The position numbers were made by a program, and so were the translations under genes. A DNA stretch of 31,037 nt from assembly GCA_023229385.1 (NCBI GenBank), contig JALNZI010000013.1, positions 1 through 31,037 on the forward strand. The letters run 5' to 3'. The number at the start of each line of letters is the position of its first letter. The stretch's first letter is position 1. The notes under the pieces are model-generated. The model ran no database searches. It saw nothing but the letters and a program-made list of their open reading frames with translations, and was not told the origin of the DNA. Positions 1-6,926 of this stretch are shown in pieces. This stretch comes from Candidatus Omnitrophota bacterium. GTDB taxonomy: Bacteria; Omnitrophota; Gorgyraeia; Gygaellales; Profunditerraquicolaceae.

Positions 1-499
1 ACGAAGCGATCATAACAATTCTTGTACGTCCAGTCCCGGAGAAAAAACCGCTTAAGCTTGTCCTTACAAGGCTGATAAGAGAACCGTAAAGCAATATGTT
101 AAAGTAACTTATCTGAGGCGCAAGCTGTTCCTGGCCCACACCCATAAAAGTAAACAGCCAATAAGCTAACGGCCTCAGTAGAAGAATAATCGGATACGCA
201 CAGCAGGAAAAAATCAAGGCCTGAGTTAATACCCGGCCGCAATCTTTCTTCTTGTTCGCCCCCAAATACTGGGCAACTAACGCGGTGGTAAAACCCACTA
301 AACCGATGAAAAACGAGGTCATCATAAAAGAGGCCAGGCCTCCGCCCATAACCGCGTTCATCAATTCAGGCTTGAGCCTGGCAAGAAACAGGCGGTCAGT
401 AAAAACCATAATCGTGTCACAAGCATGAGAAACGACCATCGGCAGGGAAATAGCGATAACCTCAGCCATCCCCCCTTCTTTTAAATGATGTTTTGTCAT
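1..499 (-). CDS. MATE family efflux transporter, N-terminal part (cut by window edge)
   Basis: The reading frame is open from an ATG at 499 to the left edge, giving about 166 residues of a hydrophobic protein; the C-terminal part is outside the window. The N-terminus reads KEGGMAEVIAISLPMVVS followed by a D-T-I-M-V-F-T-D-R-F-L stretch and G-F-T-T-A-L-V-A-Q-Y-L-G-A, which is the first-repeat pattern of the MATE (multidrug and toxic compound extrusion) family: cation-driven inner-membrane exporters of about 450 residues. An in-frame ATG at 469 has a G-rich stretch just upstream (AGAAGG, 4-nt gap), whereas the ATG at 499 has no clear ribosome binding site; I prefer 499 because the Lys-Glu-Gly-Gly segment looks like part of the family N-terminus. 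It follows the tRNA-Ser terminator, so it needs readthrough or a promoter I cannot see. Substrate unknown. Confidence 0.82.
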   Translation of the reverse strand, partial: MTKHHLKEGGMAEVIAISLPMVVSHACDTIMVFTDRLFLARLKPELMNAVMGGGLASFMMTSFFIGLVGFTTALVAQYLGANKKKDCGRVLTQALIFSCCAYPIILLLRPLAYWLFTFMGVGQEQLAPQISYFNILLYGSLISLVRTSLSGFFSGTGRTRIVMIAS

Positions 500-510
500 A
501 TGAAATATCG

Positions 511-542
511 TTTAAAAATAAATCCGACGGGACGCGTCGGAT
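511..542 (-). terminator. Rho-independent terminator after tRNA-Ser
   Basis: An 8-bp perfect stem (522-529 with 535-542, ATCCGACG/CGTCGGAT) closes a 5-nt loop. On the minus strand it is followed by a T-rich stretch at 511-521 (TTTATTTTTAA). It lies 17 nt downstream of the tRNA-Ser 3' end, so it probably ends the tRNA-Arg, tadA, tRNA-Ser transcript. It also stands just 11 nt before the MATE start codon. Confidence 0.75.
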
Positions 543-559
543 GGTTTATTGAATTTTTT

Positions 560-648
560 CGGAGAGGCTGGGATTCGAACCCAGGGACCCAGTTGCCCAG
601 GTCAACTCATTAGCAGTGAGTTGCTTTCGACCACTCAGCCACCTCTCC
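560..648 (-). tRNA. tRNA-Ser(GCT)
   Basis: On the minus strand the sequence folds as a class II tRNA. The acceptor stem is GGAGAGG/CCTCTCC with discriminator G (position 560), as expected for serine. The anticodon arm is ACTCA-CTGCTAA-TGAGT, giving anticodon GCT (codons AGC/AGU). There is a long variable arm and a T-arm CTGGG-TTCGAAT-CCCAG. The 3' CCA is not encoded. It begins 5 nt after the tadA stop codon, so it is almost certainly cut from the same transcript. Confidence 0.97.
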
Positions 649-653
649 AATAT

Positions 654-1115
654 TTATGGATTTTTTCTTTTTTTCCTGAAGAACTCTTTCAGCAAATAAC
701 TGCACTCCGCCTCAAGAATTCCCTTACTTACTTTTATGCGGTGATTTAATTTTTTATGGTTTACGATATTGACAACCGATCCGCAAGCCCCGGTTTTAGG
801 GTCACTTGCCCCAAAGCATAAATTTTTTATTCGAGCCAGGACCAATGCACCCGCGCACATGCTGCACGGCTCAATTGTAACATAGAGGCTAGCCTCGCTC
901 AACCACTTTGTCCCCAGATAGTTTGCCGCGCTGGTAATAGCGATTATCTCAGCATGAGCAGTCGGGTCTTTCAGGCGTTCAACCTGATTATGGCCGCGGG
1001 CAATAATCTTTCCCTCGTGGACAATTACCGCCCCTACCGGCACTTCATCTTCATCAAATGCCTTTTGCGCCTCTTTCAAGGCCTCGGACATGTAAAAATT
1101 TTCTATTTTTAACAT
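654..1115 (-). CDS. tadA: tRNA-specific adenosine deaminase TadA
   Basis: A 153-residue zinc-dependent deaminase that converts A34 to inosine in tRNA-Arg(ACG), letting one tRNA read CGU, CGC and CGA. Visible motifs are H-A-E at residues 54-56 (zinc ligand His and proton-shuttle Glu) and P-C-x-x-C at 83-87 (two Cys zinc ligands), plus VPVGAV, KTGACGS and the C-terminal L-L-K-E-F-F-R-K-K-R that contacts the anticodon stem in characterised TadA proteins. The open frame extends upstream into the tRNA-Arg gene; I chose the ATG at 1115 because ENFYMSEALKEA aligns with the first helix of the family. Only 6 nt separate this ATG from the tRNA-Arg 3' end, so there is no free ribosome binding site. tRNA-Ser follows 5 nt after the stop. 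The substrate tRNA is encoded directly upstream. Confidence 0.95.
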   Translation of the reverse strand: MLKIENFYMSEALKEAQKAFDEDEVPVGAVIVHEGKIIARGHNQVERLKDPTAHAEIIAITSAANYLGTKWLSEASLYVTIEPCSMCAGALVLARIKNLCFGASDPKTGACGSVVNIVNHKKLNHRIKVSKGILEAECSYLLKEFFRKKRKNP

Positions 1116-1121
1116 ATAAAA

Positions 1122-1195
1122 TGCGCCTGGCTGGAGTCGGACCAGCAACCCGCGGCTTCGTAGGCCGTTACTCTATCCAGTTGAGCTACAGGCGC
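1122..1195 (-). tRNA. tRNA-Arg(ACG), the substrate of TadA
   Basis: On the minus strand the acceptor stem is GCGCCTG/CAGGCGC with discriminator A. The D-arm is GCTC..GAGT, the anticodon loop is CTACGAA (anticodon ACG), the variable loop is GGGTT, and the T-arm is GCTGG-TCCGACT-CCAGC. CCA is not encoded. Two details are unusual: the T-loop has C at the position normally U/pseudouridine 55, and the outermost anticodon-stem pair (27-43) is A-C. Anticodon ACG needs A34-to-I editing by TadA, whose gene starts 6 nt downstream. Confidence 0.95.
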
Positions 1196-1240
1196 AAGAA
1201 TTATAGTTTACCACGTTTAAAAGATAAATCTATACGGTTT

Positions 1241-3250
1241 TTATGCTATCTTCCAAATAAGGCTTTTATACTGATCAAGCATACGGTAGGTGTTAAACTG
1301 CGCAGCAACACAAATACACTCAATCATCATATCTATCCAGGCGGAAGAAGCATCCACCTTGCCATTGTGGTTAGTTTTATAATACAAACGCACCAGACCG
1401 CTTAAGGTAGCGTACAATTCTTCGGCATCCTCATTCATATGCAAATCAAATTCGTTACCTACGCTGCCCTCGCTATTTTTATATCCAAAAAACGCTCCGA
1501 TCGGCCTGTCTGCCGCTTCCGCAACCCAGCCATCAACCGTGCTCATCTGTAAAACCCCGTTCAAAATCGCTTTCATCCCGCTCGTTCCGGAGGCCTCAAA
1601 AGGCGGCAAAGGATTGTTCAGCCAGACATCAACGCTGGAGGTAAGCAATTTCCCCAGAGATATATCATAATTCTCCAGGAAAATAATCTTCAGCTTATCA
1701 TAATCTTCATTCAACTGGTCCACTTTATCCAACATTTCATTAATATAAGTAAAACCTAAATTATCATTAGGATGCGCCTTGCCAGCCAGAATGATCTGTA
1801 TAGGACCGATTTCTTCGGCAATACGCACCAATTTGCTAATATCATGTAAAATAAGGCTCGGCCTTTTATACGCGGCTACTCTTCTAGCCCAGCAAATCGT
1901 AAAGATATCTTTATCCAGTTTCCATTTATCCAAAAATTTACATAAATCAGCTTTATTAGACTGATGTGCCTGCCATAATTGACTGCGAAAACCGGAATCC
2001 GCCTTAAGTGCAACGGCTTTTGATAAAATCATCGGGTTACTTTTGAAATCAGGAAAGACCGCGGAAAATTTCTCAAAAAGATCCTGGAAATTATGCGACA
2101 TCCAGGTGTAAGGATGAACCCCGTTAGTAACATACTGTATCTGATCCTTGTATTTCGGAAATTGGATATGCATTACCTTCTGATGATTATGCGAAACCGC
2201 GTTAGTCGCCGAGGAAATATTCATCGAAAGCAATGTCAGGTTAGCTAAACCCGGCCGTTCCTTACCGAATCTTTCAATGATATCAGTATCTTCCTGCTTA
2301 AGCACTTTATTTAAATCATCAAAAGAAAACCTGTCATGCCCGGCTTCCACAGGAGTATGGCAGGTATAGACAAACTTACTTTTGAGTTTTTCTACTTCAT
2401 CGTCTGCCAAACCTCTGGCTTTAGCGACAAAGGCAAAAACAGCATGCCCCTCATTAAGATGGTAAATGTCAATATTATATCCTAATTCACTTAAGGCGCT
2501 TATCCCGCCAAAACCGAGAATTACCCTTTGCAGCAACTTCAAAAATACATTATCGCTACGGTAGAGCTGGTCAGTCAGGTTTCTGGCATTCTCGCTATTC
2601 GGCTCAACATTTGAATCCAGTAATATCAATGGAACAACAGCATCATGTTTAGAGCTATAAATATAATACTTCCAAAGCCGCAAGTAGACATCTTCAGACT
2701 TAAGCGAAATCTTAATTCTGTTCTTTAGGGGGATTAAACCGGGATAAGTATACGGATCCCAATGCATTTTCTCCGGAGCCTGCCCATATTTAAACCAAAA
2801 CTTCTGCCTGAAATAACCGGAATTCCAAAGTATCCCGATTGCCGCTGCCGGAAGCTTATAATCAGCCATAGTCTTTACCGTATCTCCGGCTAAAACACCC
2901 AGACCTCCGCTATAAATAGGCAGGTCGATAATATTATCGGAATGCAGGACAAAAAAGTAATCTGCTACACGGAAATTTGAGAAAACAGCATTTTCCGGCA
3001 GGCTATTTTCCTCTTTTAACGGAAGCTGACTGGAAAATTTATTATAACAACTGGTGGCCAGGCCATATTCCATAGAGAAATAAGCTATGCCTTTTTCTCC
3101 GCTTGAGCGCAGGCGTTTCTCCGCAGCGACAATTTTATCCAAAGGCAGGCCAAAATAATTATTATCCTTTATATCTTTGGCATAATGGCCGTCAGAATCA
3201 TCTACCTGGACCAACGAATAAAATTCATCAATGATATTTTTCTTTAACAT
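1241..3250 (-). CDS. glgP: Alpha-glucan (glycogen) phosphorylase, short form (GT35)
   Basis: A 669-residue pyridoxal-phosphate enzyme that releases glucose-1-phosphate from glycogen or maltodextrin. The N-terminal domain has the IAYFSMEYG and YSGGLGVLAGD motifs of this family, followed by YHLNEGHAVF and YTCHTPVEAGHDRF. The C-terminal domain has WARRVAAYKRP, AGKAHPND and the cofactor motif GTSGMKA, whose lysine (about residue 560) should bind PLP. It lacks the N-terminal regulatory extension of the 800-plus-residue enzymes, as in Thermotoga-type alpha-glucan phosphorylases. The ATG at 3250 has an AGGAAA ribosome site. It lies 7 nt behind the Smr-like gene, as the last gene of an operon with an RRM protein; 45 nt later tRNA-Arg begins. 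Function is confident; its allosteric control is unknown. Confidence 0.95.
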   Translation of the reverse strand: MLKKNIIDEFYSLVQVDDSDGHYAKDIKDNNYFGLPLDKIVAAEKRLRSSGEKGIAYFSMEYGLATSCYNKFSSQLPLKEENSLPENAVFSNFRVADYFFVLHSDNIIDLPIYSGGLGVLAGDTVKTMADYKLPAAAIGILWNSGYFRQKFWFKYGQAPEKMHWDPYTYPGLIPLKNRIKISLKSEDVYLRLWKYYIYSSKHDAVVPLILLDSNVEPNSENARNLTDQLYRSDNVFLKLLQRVILGFGGISALSELGYNIDIYHLNEGHAVFAFVAKARGLADDEVEKLKSKFVYTCHTPVEAGHDRFSFDDLNKVLKQEDTDIIERFGKERPGLANLTLLSMNISSATNAVSHNHQKVMHIQFPKYKDQIQYVTNGVHPYTWMSHNFQDLFEKFSAVFPDFKSNPMILSKAVALKADSGFRSQLWQAHQSNKADLCKFLDKWKLDKDIFTICWARRVAAYKRPSLILHDISKLVRIAEEIGPIQIILAGKAHPNDNLGFTYINEMLDKVDQLNEDYDKLKIIFLENYDISLGKLLTSSVDVWLNNPLPPFEASGTSGMKAILNGVLQMSTVDGWVAEAADRPIGAFFGYKNSEGSVGNEFDLHMNEDAEELYATLSGLVRLYYKTNHNGKVDASSAWIDMMIECICVAAQFNTYRMLDQYKSLIWKIA

Positions 3251-3257
3251 AATTTTC

Positions 3258-3503
3258 CTACTTCCACCTGAAATGCAGATAAACCCTGCCCCAACCCTTA
3301 TCAGTCTTTTCTAATCTCGAGTAAAGGCAGCGGATTTCTTTTTTGTTTAGAAAATTGAGAATACGTTTCTTCACGCTATCGGCGGCTGTACCGTAAGCGA
3401 TTTCAACTATGCTGGCCTTGCCATCCACAGCCTCCTGGATAATCGCGGCCATCTTTTCTTCCATATCCGGGACAGCGGGAAAAAGATTGAGCTTTAATTT
3501 CAT
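3258..3503 (-). CDS. Small Smr-like domain protein
   Basis: An 81-residue protein. The pattern of a helix (PDMEEKMAAIIQEAVDG), a strand (ASIVEIAYGTA), a basic helix (DSVKKRILNFLNKKEI) and a final Gly-Trp-Gly-R-V-Y-L-H-F strand resembles the Smr (small MutS-related) fold, whose members bind or nick nucleic acid. The classical LDLHG and HGKG signatures are absent; AYGTA stands where HGKG normally does, so nuclease activity cannot be assumed. The start ATG overlaps the stop of the upstream RRM gene as ATGA, which indicates translational coupling. Being placed between an RNA-binding protein and a metabolic enzyme suggests an RNA-related job. The family assignment is from residue pattern only. Confidence 0.6.
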   Translation of the reverse strand: MKLKLNLFPAVPDMEEKMAAIIQEAVDGKASIVEIAYGTAADSVKKRILNFLNKKEIRCLYSRLEKTDKGWGRVYLHFRWK

Positions 3504-4150
3504 TGCTTATGCCTGGCTGAATTTACTTTTCTTGAGCGTGGCTTAAATCCGCCCTCGGCCTTTTTCCAGGGTTTTGATTCACCCTTACGCTTCTCCCAGG
3601 GTTTAGCTCCGGATTCAGGTTTCCTCCATGGCCTCGACTGGCTGCCTTCAGGTTTCTCCCAAGGCTTAGCTTCTCCTTGAGGTTTCTGGGAAGAACTGGA
3701 CCATCTTGGCTTTTTACGCCAACGCATAGGATTAACCTTAAATTTACGCTCAGGAAGAGGAGCAGTAAGCCCGCGCTTTTTCATATAGCTGATTGTGCGC
3801 CTGCCCTCCTTATACTTTCCCGTTCTCTTAAAAGAATGCTCCTGCCGGCTGTCAATCTCAGTTTGCGGCTGAGAGTTTTCTCTTTCCTGGCTATGCTCGC
3901 TTTTCGGTTTCTTAGACAAAGCAGCCATCACATTAACCGGCCTGCCTAATATTTCTTTGCCCTGCAAAGCGGCAATCGCCGACAACGCCTCCTGCTCAAG
4001 CGGCATCTCAACAAACCCAAACCCACGGGATTTCTTGCCCTTTTTCTCCATCACAATTGCTACATTAGCCACTGCGCCAAATCCGGCAAAGACTCTATAG
4101 ACATCTTCTTCTTTAGCGGAAAAAGATAAATTCCCCACGAATATATTCAT
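3500..4150 (-). CDS. RRM-domain RNA-binding protein with KPW-repeat basic tail
   Basis: A 216-residue protein. Residues 1-80 form one RNA recognition motif: RNP2 is IFVGNL (residues 3-8) and RNP1 is KSRGFGFVEM (40-49), both intact with their RNA-contacting aromatic residues. The remaining 130 residues are low-complexity and strongly basic, ending in four spaced copies of a motif of the form (E/S)xKPW(E/R/K)K separated by Gly/Glu/Ser. Bacterial RRM proteins are usually about 90-150 residues with short tails, so this tail is long. A GGGAG ribosome site lies 5 nt upstream of the ATG at 4150. It is first in an operon with the Smr-like gene (ATGA overlap) and glucan phosphorylase. RNA binding is likely; the targets are unknown. 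Confidence 0.85.
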   Translation of the reverse strand: MNIFVGNLSFSAKEEDVYRVFAGFGAVANVAIVMEKKGKKSRGFGFVEMPLEQEALSAIAALQGKEILGRPVNVMAALSKKPKSEHSQERENSQPQTEIDSRQEHSFKRTGKYKEGRRTISYMKKRGLTAPLPERKFKVNPMRWRKKPRWSSSSQKPQGEAKPWEKPEGSQSRPWRKPESGAKPWEKRKGESKPWKKAEGGFKPRSRKVNSARHKQ

Positions 4151-4195
4151 TTAATCTCCCGTATTCCTGCCAACAAAGCATTTAATCCGCTATCT

Positions 4196-4224
4196 ACAAT
4201 ATCATAACTCCCTATTCATCTCAA
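4196..4224 (-). promoter_or_regulatory. Possible sigma-70-type promoter for the RRM operon
   Basis: On the minus strand TTGAGA (4219-4224) and TATTGT (4196-4201) are separated by exactly 17 nt. The -35 lies in the end of the preceding glycosyltransferase gene. The match is moderate; the gap between the two genes is 65 nt, so a promoter here is plausible. Confidence 0.35.
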
Positions 4225-4956
4225 GCTTTTTAAACCCATTCTGCTTTGTACGCCTAATTTCAGAAAATAAAGAAATGAGATCAAGTACTGTTTTATTCCT
4301 GCCTTACTGCCCCCTTTTTTGCGCTCAGCAAATACGTAAGGCGCCTCGGATATTTTCTTATAATCCCCCCTGACTAAAACCTCAAGAAGGATTTTATACC
4401 CCCAGGGAGACAAAGCCTTATTATGTATAACTTCCTTGCGTAAAACGAAAAAACCGGACATCGGATCGCTTAGCCGGGGCAGCTTAGGCAATAAAAAAGC
4501 GCAGATAAAAGCGCCTGAGCTGGAAACAAACCTTCTCCAGATATTCCGTTTAGAGGCCGGGGCGCCTTTTATATTCCGGCTGGCAATTACAATATCAACT
4601 GATTCATCCTGATTTAACTTATCCAATAAAAAAGGAATTGCTTCAGGCGGCTGTTGCAAGTCGCTATCAATTACCCCTAAAATATCACCTTTGGCGTTTT
4701 TCCATCCTTCAACGACTGCTGTTGCCAATCCTTTCTTATTCATCCTGCGGATTACTTTTATTCTTTTGTCTTTTGCGGAAATTTTCTGGGCAATCAACCA
4801 GGTTTGATCGGGGCTATTATCATCAACTATAATAACTTCAAAATCGATGTTGTTTTTAGATAATACATTTACCACCAAGCTGCATAAATCTTCTATATTA
4901 GCTGCTTCGTTATAGGTGGGAATAACTAAGGAAAATCCCTGGTTAAACTTATTCAT
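4216..4956 (-). CDS. Dolichol-phosphate-mannose-synthase-like glycosyltransferase (GT2)
   Basis: A 246-residue GT-A fold enzyme of the DPM1-like branch of family 2, which transfers a sugar from a nucleotide donor to a polyprenyl phosphate. The start has SLVIPTYNEAANIEDL, then VIIVDDNSPDQTW (45-52), KGLATAVVEGW, and the metal-binding DSD (97-99) followed by LQQPPE, which are all typical of polyprenol monophosphate mannose synthases. RLSDPMSGFFVLRK and GYKILLEVLVRG match the acceptor-side segment. There is no C-terminal membrane domain of the GtrB type. The ATG overlaps the end of macB by 8 nt, so it is translated as the last gene of the AbrB-TolC-MacA-MacB operon. Its link with the pump suggests an envelope glycan or lipid cargo, but that is inference. 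Confidence 0.85.
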   Translation of the reverse strand: MNKFNQGFSLVIPTYNEAANIEDLCSLVVNVLSKNNIDFEVIIVDDNSPDQTWLIAQKISAKDKRIKVIRRMNKKGLATAVVEGWKNAKGDILGVIDSDLQQPPEAIPFLLDKLNQDESVDIVIASRNIKGAPASKRNIWRRFVSSSGAFICAFLLPKLPRLSDPMSGFFVLRKEVIHNKALSPWGYKILLEVLVRGDYKKISEAPYVFAERKKGGSKAGIKQYLISFLYFLKLGVQSRMGLKSLR

Positions 4957-6922
4957 ACCTTAATGCCTCGATAGGATTAAGCCGCGAGGCCTGCCTTGCC
5001 GGCCAAAGCCCAAACACTACTCCTATTATCAGGGAAAAAACCGTAGAAAGAATTATTGAAGACAGAGAAATCCTCACCGACCATTTTGCCACCATGGTTA
5101 TTATTACAGCCGAGCCGCTGCCGAATATAACGCCGGCTAAGCCCCCGATGAGCGACATCAATACGGCTTCAATAAGGAATTGCGTCATAATATCTTTATT
5201 ATTCGCTCCGATAGCCTTGCGCAGGCCGATTTCCCGCGTTCGCTCGGTTACGGAAACAAGCATGATATTCATAATACCTATGCCGCCGACTAAAAGCGAA
5301 ATAGCTGCTATCGCACCAAGCAAAAGCGACATTGTTTGAGTAGTAGCTTCAAGTGTTTTCTTGATATCCGACATATTGAAAATCTGGAAAGAATCTTTTT
5401 GGTCTTTGGTAATCAACCGATGCTGTTTTATAATAAGCTTGGTTATTTCTTCCTGAGCGGCATCGATTAAAGAAGCATCTTTGGCCTCCACATAAATCGA
5501 ATCAATATATTCTTTACCCAAAACCCGATACATCGCCGTAGTTATAGGAATAACCACAGTATCGTCTTGATCGCGAAAACCACCCGCACCTTTGATCGGT
5601 AAAATCCCGATTACCTTAAAATTTATCAAGTTTATCTTTATGGTCTCACCTATAGGATTGTCCTCTCCAAAGACTTCCTTAACAACAGTATTGCCAAGCA
5701 AAACCACCTTATTTCTCATCCTCACTTCATCTTCAGTAAAAAACCTCCCAATCGTCGGAACAGTTGCACGTAATTCTGCATAGTCCACCCCTACTCCTTC
5801 AACCTGGGTATTCCAATTCGTACTCCCATAGACTATCTGCCCTCTGCCTGATACTGAAGGGCTAGCCCTGCTTACGTAATCACCCAGTTTTTTGATCGCG
5901 GCCACATCCTGAAGGGTAAAACGTGTCGTTGTCCCGGCCTGCGAAGCTACTCCTCCTGATTTAACGGATCCAGGCCTGACCATAAGCAGATTAGAACCCA
6001 GCGACGCCAGCTGTTTTTCAATGGATTCTTTCGAACCCTGGCCAATCGCCAACATTGCGATAACCGCAGCAACTCCGATAAGTATCCCAAGAATAGACAA
6101 AAACGCGCGCATCCTATGCGACAACATAGCAGAGACAGCCTGACGCAAATAATCTAAAAACTCCATTCCCCCTTTTGCAACCTTACCCGTCTCTGATAAA
6201 ATATTGCTTATTAAGTTTTCGGGAATACCGACAGCAGTGGATTTTTTCTCTGCAGAAACAACCTTGTCAGAAATTACCTCTCCGTCGCGCATCTGGATAA
6301 TTCTCCTGGCTCGTGCAGCAATTTCACTCTCATGAGTAACCAAAACAATAGTCTTACCCATTTGATTAAGCTTCATTAATATGGACATTATTTCTTCCTT
6401 GCTCTTTGAATCAAGGTTTCCCGTAGGTTCATCTGCAAAGATGATTGGCGGATCATTAACCAAAGACCGGGCAATCGCCACTCTCTGCTGCTGGCCGCCG
6501 GACATTTCATTTGGCCGATGGAGAATCCTATCCTCTAAACCTACTTCTTTAAGTCTCTCTGCTGCTACTTGTTTCATGTGCCGTTTACCGGCATAAACTA
6601 AAGGAAGTTCGGCATTTTCTAAAGCCGTCATTCTGGGCAATAAATGAAATTGTTGGAAGACAAAACCGACCAATTGGTTCCTAACTAAAGCTAATTCCTT
6701 ATCTGAAAGCTTGGTTACCTCCTCTCCTCCTAGAAAATATTGCCCTGAGTCCGGCCTATCCAGCAAACCCAGAACATGCATAAGAGTAGATTTTCCTGAT
6801 CCGGAAGCGCCGATGATAGCGACAAACTCTCCCGAGGCAATCTTTAAAGATACCCCGGCTAAAGCCTGTACCTTAATATCACCCATTTGATAAGTTTTAG
6901 ATAAATTCTTAATTTCGATCAT
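4949..6922 (-). CDS. macB: MacB-type ABC transporter, fused ATPase and permease
   Basis: A 657-residue inner-membrane component of a tripartite MacA-MacB-TolC pump. The N-terminal ATPase has Walker A GASGSGKST (38-46), a Q-loop, signature MSGGQQQRVAIARS, Walker B IIFADEPTGNLD and the H-loop VTHE. A linker leads into TM1 (about residues 272-295, AFLSILGILIGVAAVIAMLA), a large periplasmic MacB domain, and three C-terminal helices of the FtsX family containing TERTREIGLRKAIGA. This order and length equal E. coli MacB (about 648 residues). The start lies 4 nt after the macA stop; its 3' end overlaps the glycosyltransferase. Known MacB pumps extrude macrolides, peptides, toxins or glycolipids by mechanotransmission; the substrate here is unknown. 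Confidence 0.93.
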   Translation of the reverse strand: MIEIKNLSKTYQMGDIKVQALAGVSLKIASGEFVAIIGASGSGKSTLMHVLGLLDRPDSGQYFLGGEEVTKLSDKELALVRNQLVGFVFQQFHLLPRMTALENAELPLVYAGKRHMKQVAAERLKEVGLEDRILHRPNEMSGGQQQRVAIARSLVNDPPIIFADEPTGNLDSKSKEEIMSILMKLNQMGKTIVLVTHESEIAARARRIIQMRDGEVISDKVVSAEKKSTAVGIPENLISNILSETGKVAKGGMEFLDYLRQAVSAMLSHRMRAFLSILGILIGVAAVIAMLAIGQGSKESIEKQLASLGSNLLMVRPGSVKSGGVASQAGTTTRFTLQDVAAIKKLGDYVSRASPSVSGRGQIVYGSTNWNTQVEGVGVDYAELRATVPTIGRFFTEDEVRMRNKVVLLGNTVVKEVFGEDNPIGETIKINLINFKVIGILPIKGAGGFRDQDDTVVIPITTAMYRVLGKEYIDSIYVEAKDASLIDAAQEEITKLIIKQHRLITKDQKDSFQIFNMSDIKKTLEATTQTMSLLLGAIAAISLLVGGIGIMNIMLVSVTERTREIGLRKAIGANNKDIMTQFLIEAVLMSLIGGLAGVIFGSGSAVIITMVAKWSVRISLSSIILSTVFSLIIGVVFGLWPARQASRLNPIEALRYE

Positions 6923-6926
6923 TAGA

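Noticed and set aside
1200..1205. Perfect TATAAT on the minus strand 4 nt before tRNA-Arg
   Set aside because: The start of transcription would fall within the tRNA, and no good -35 box is spaced 16-18 nt upstream; a longer precursor from the phosphorylase operon is simpler.
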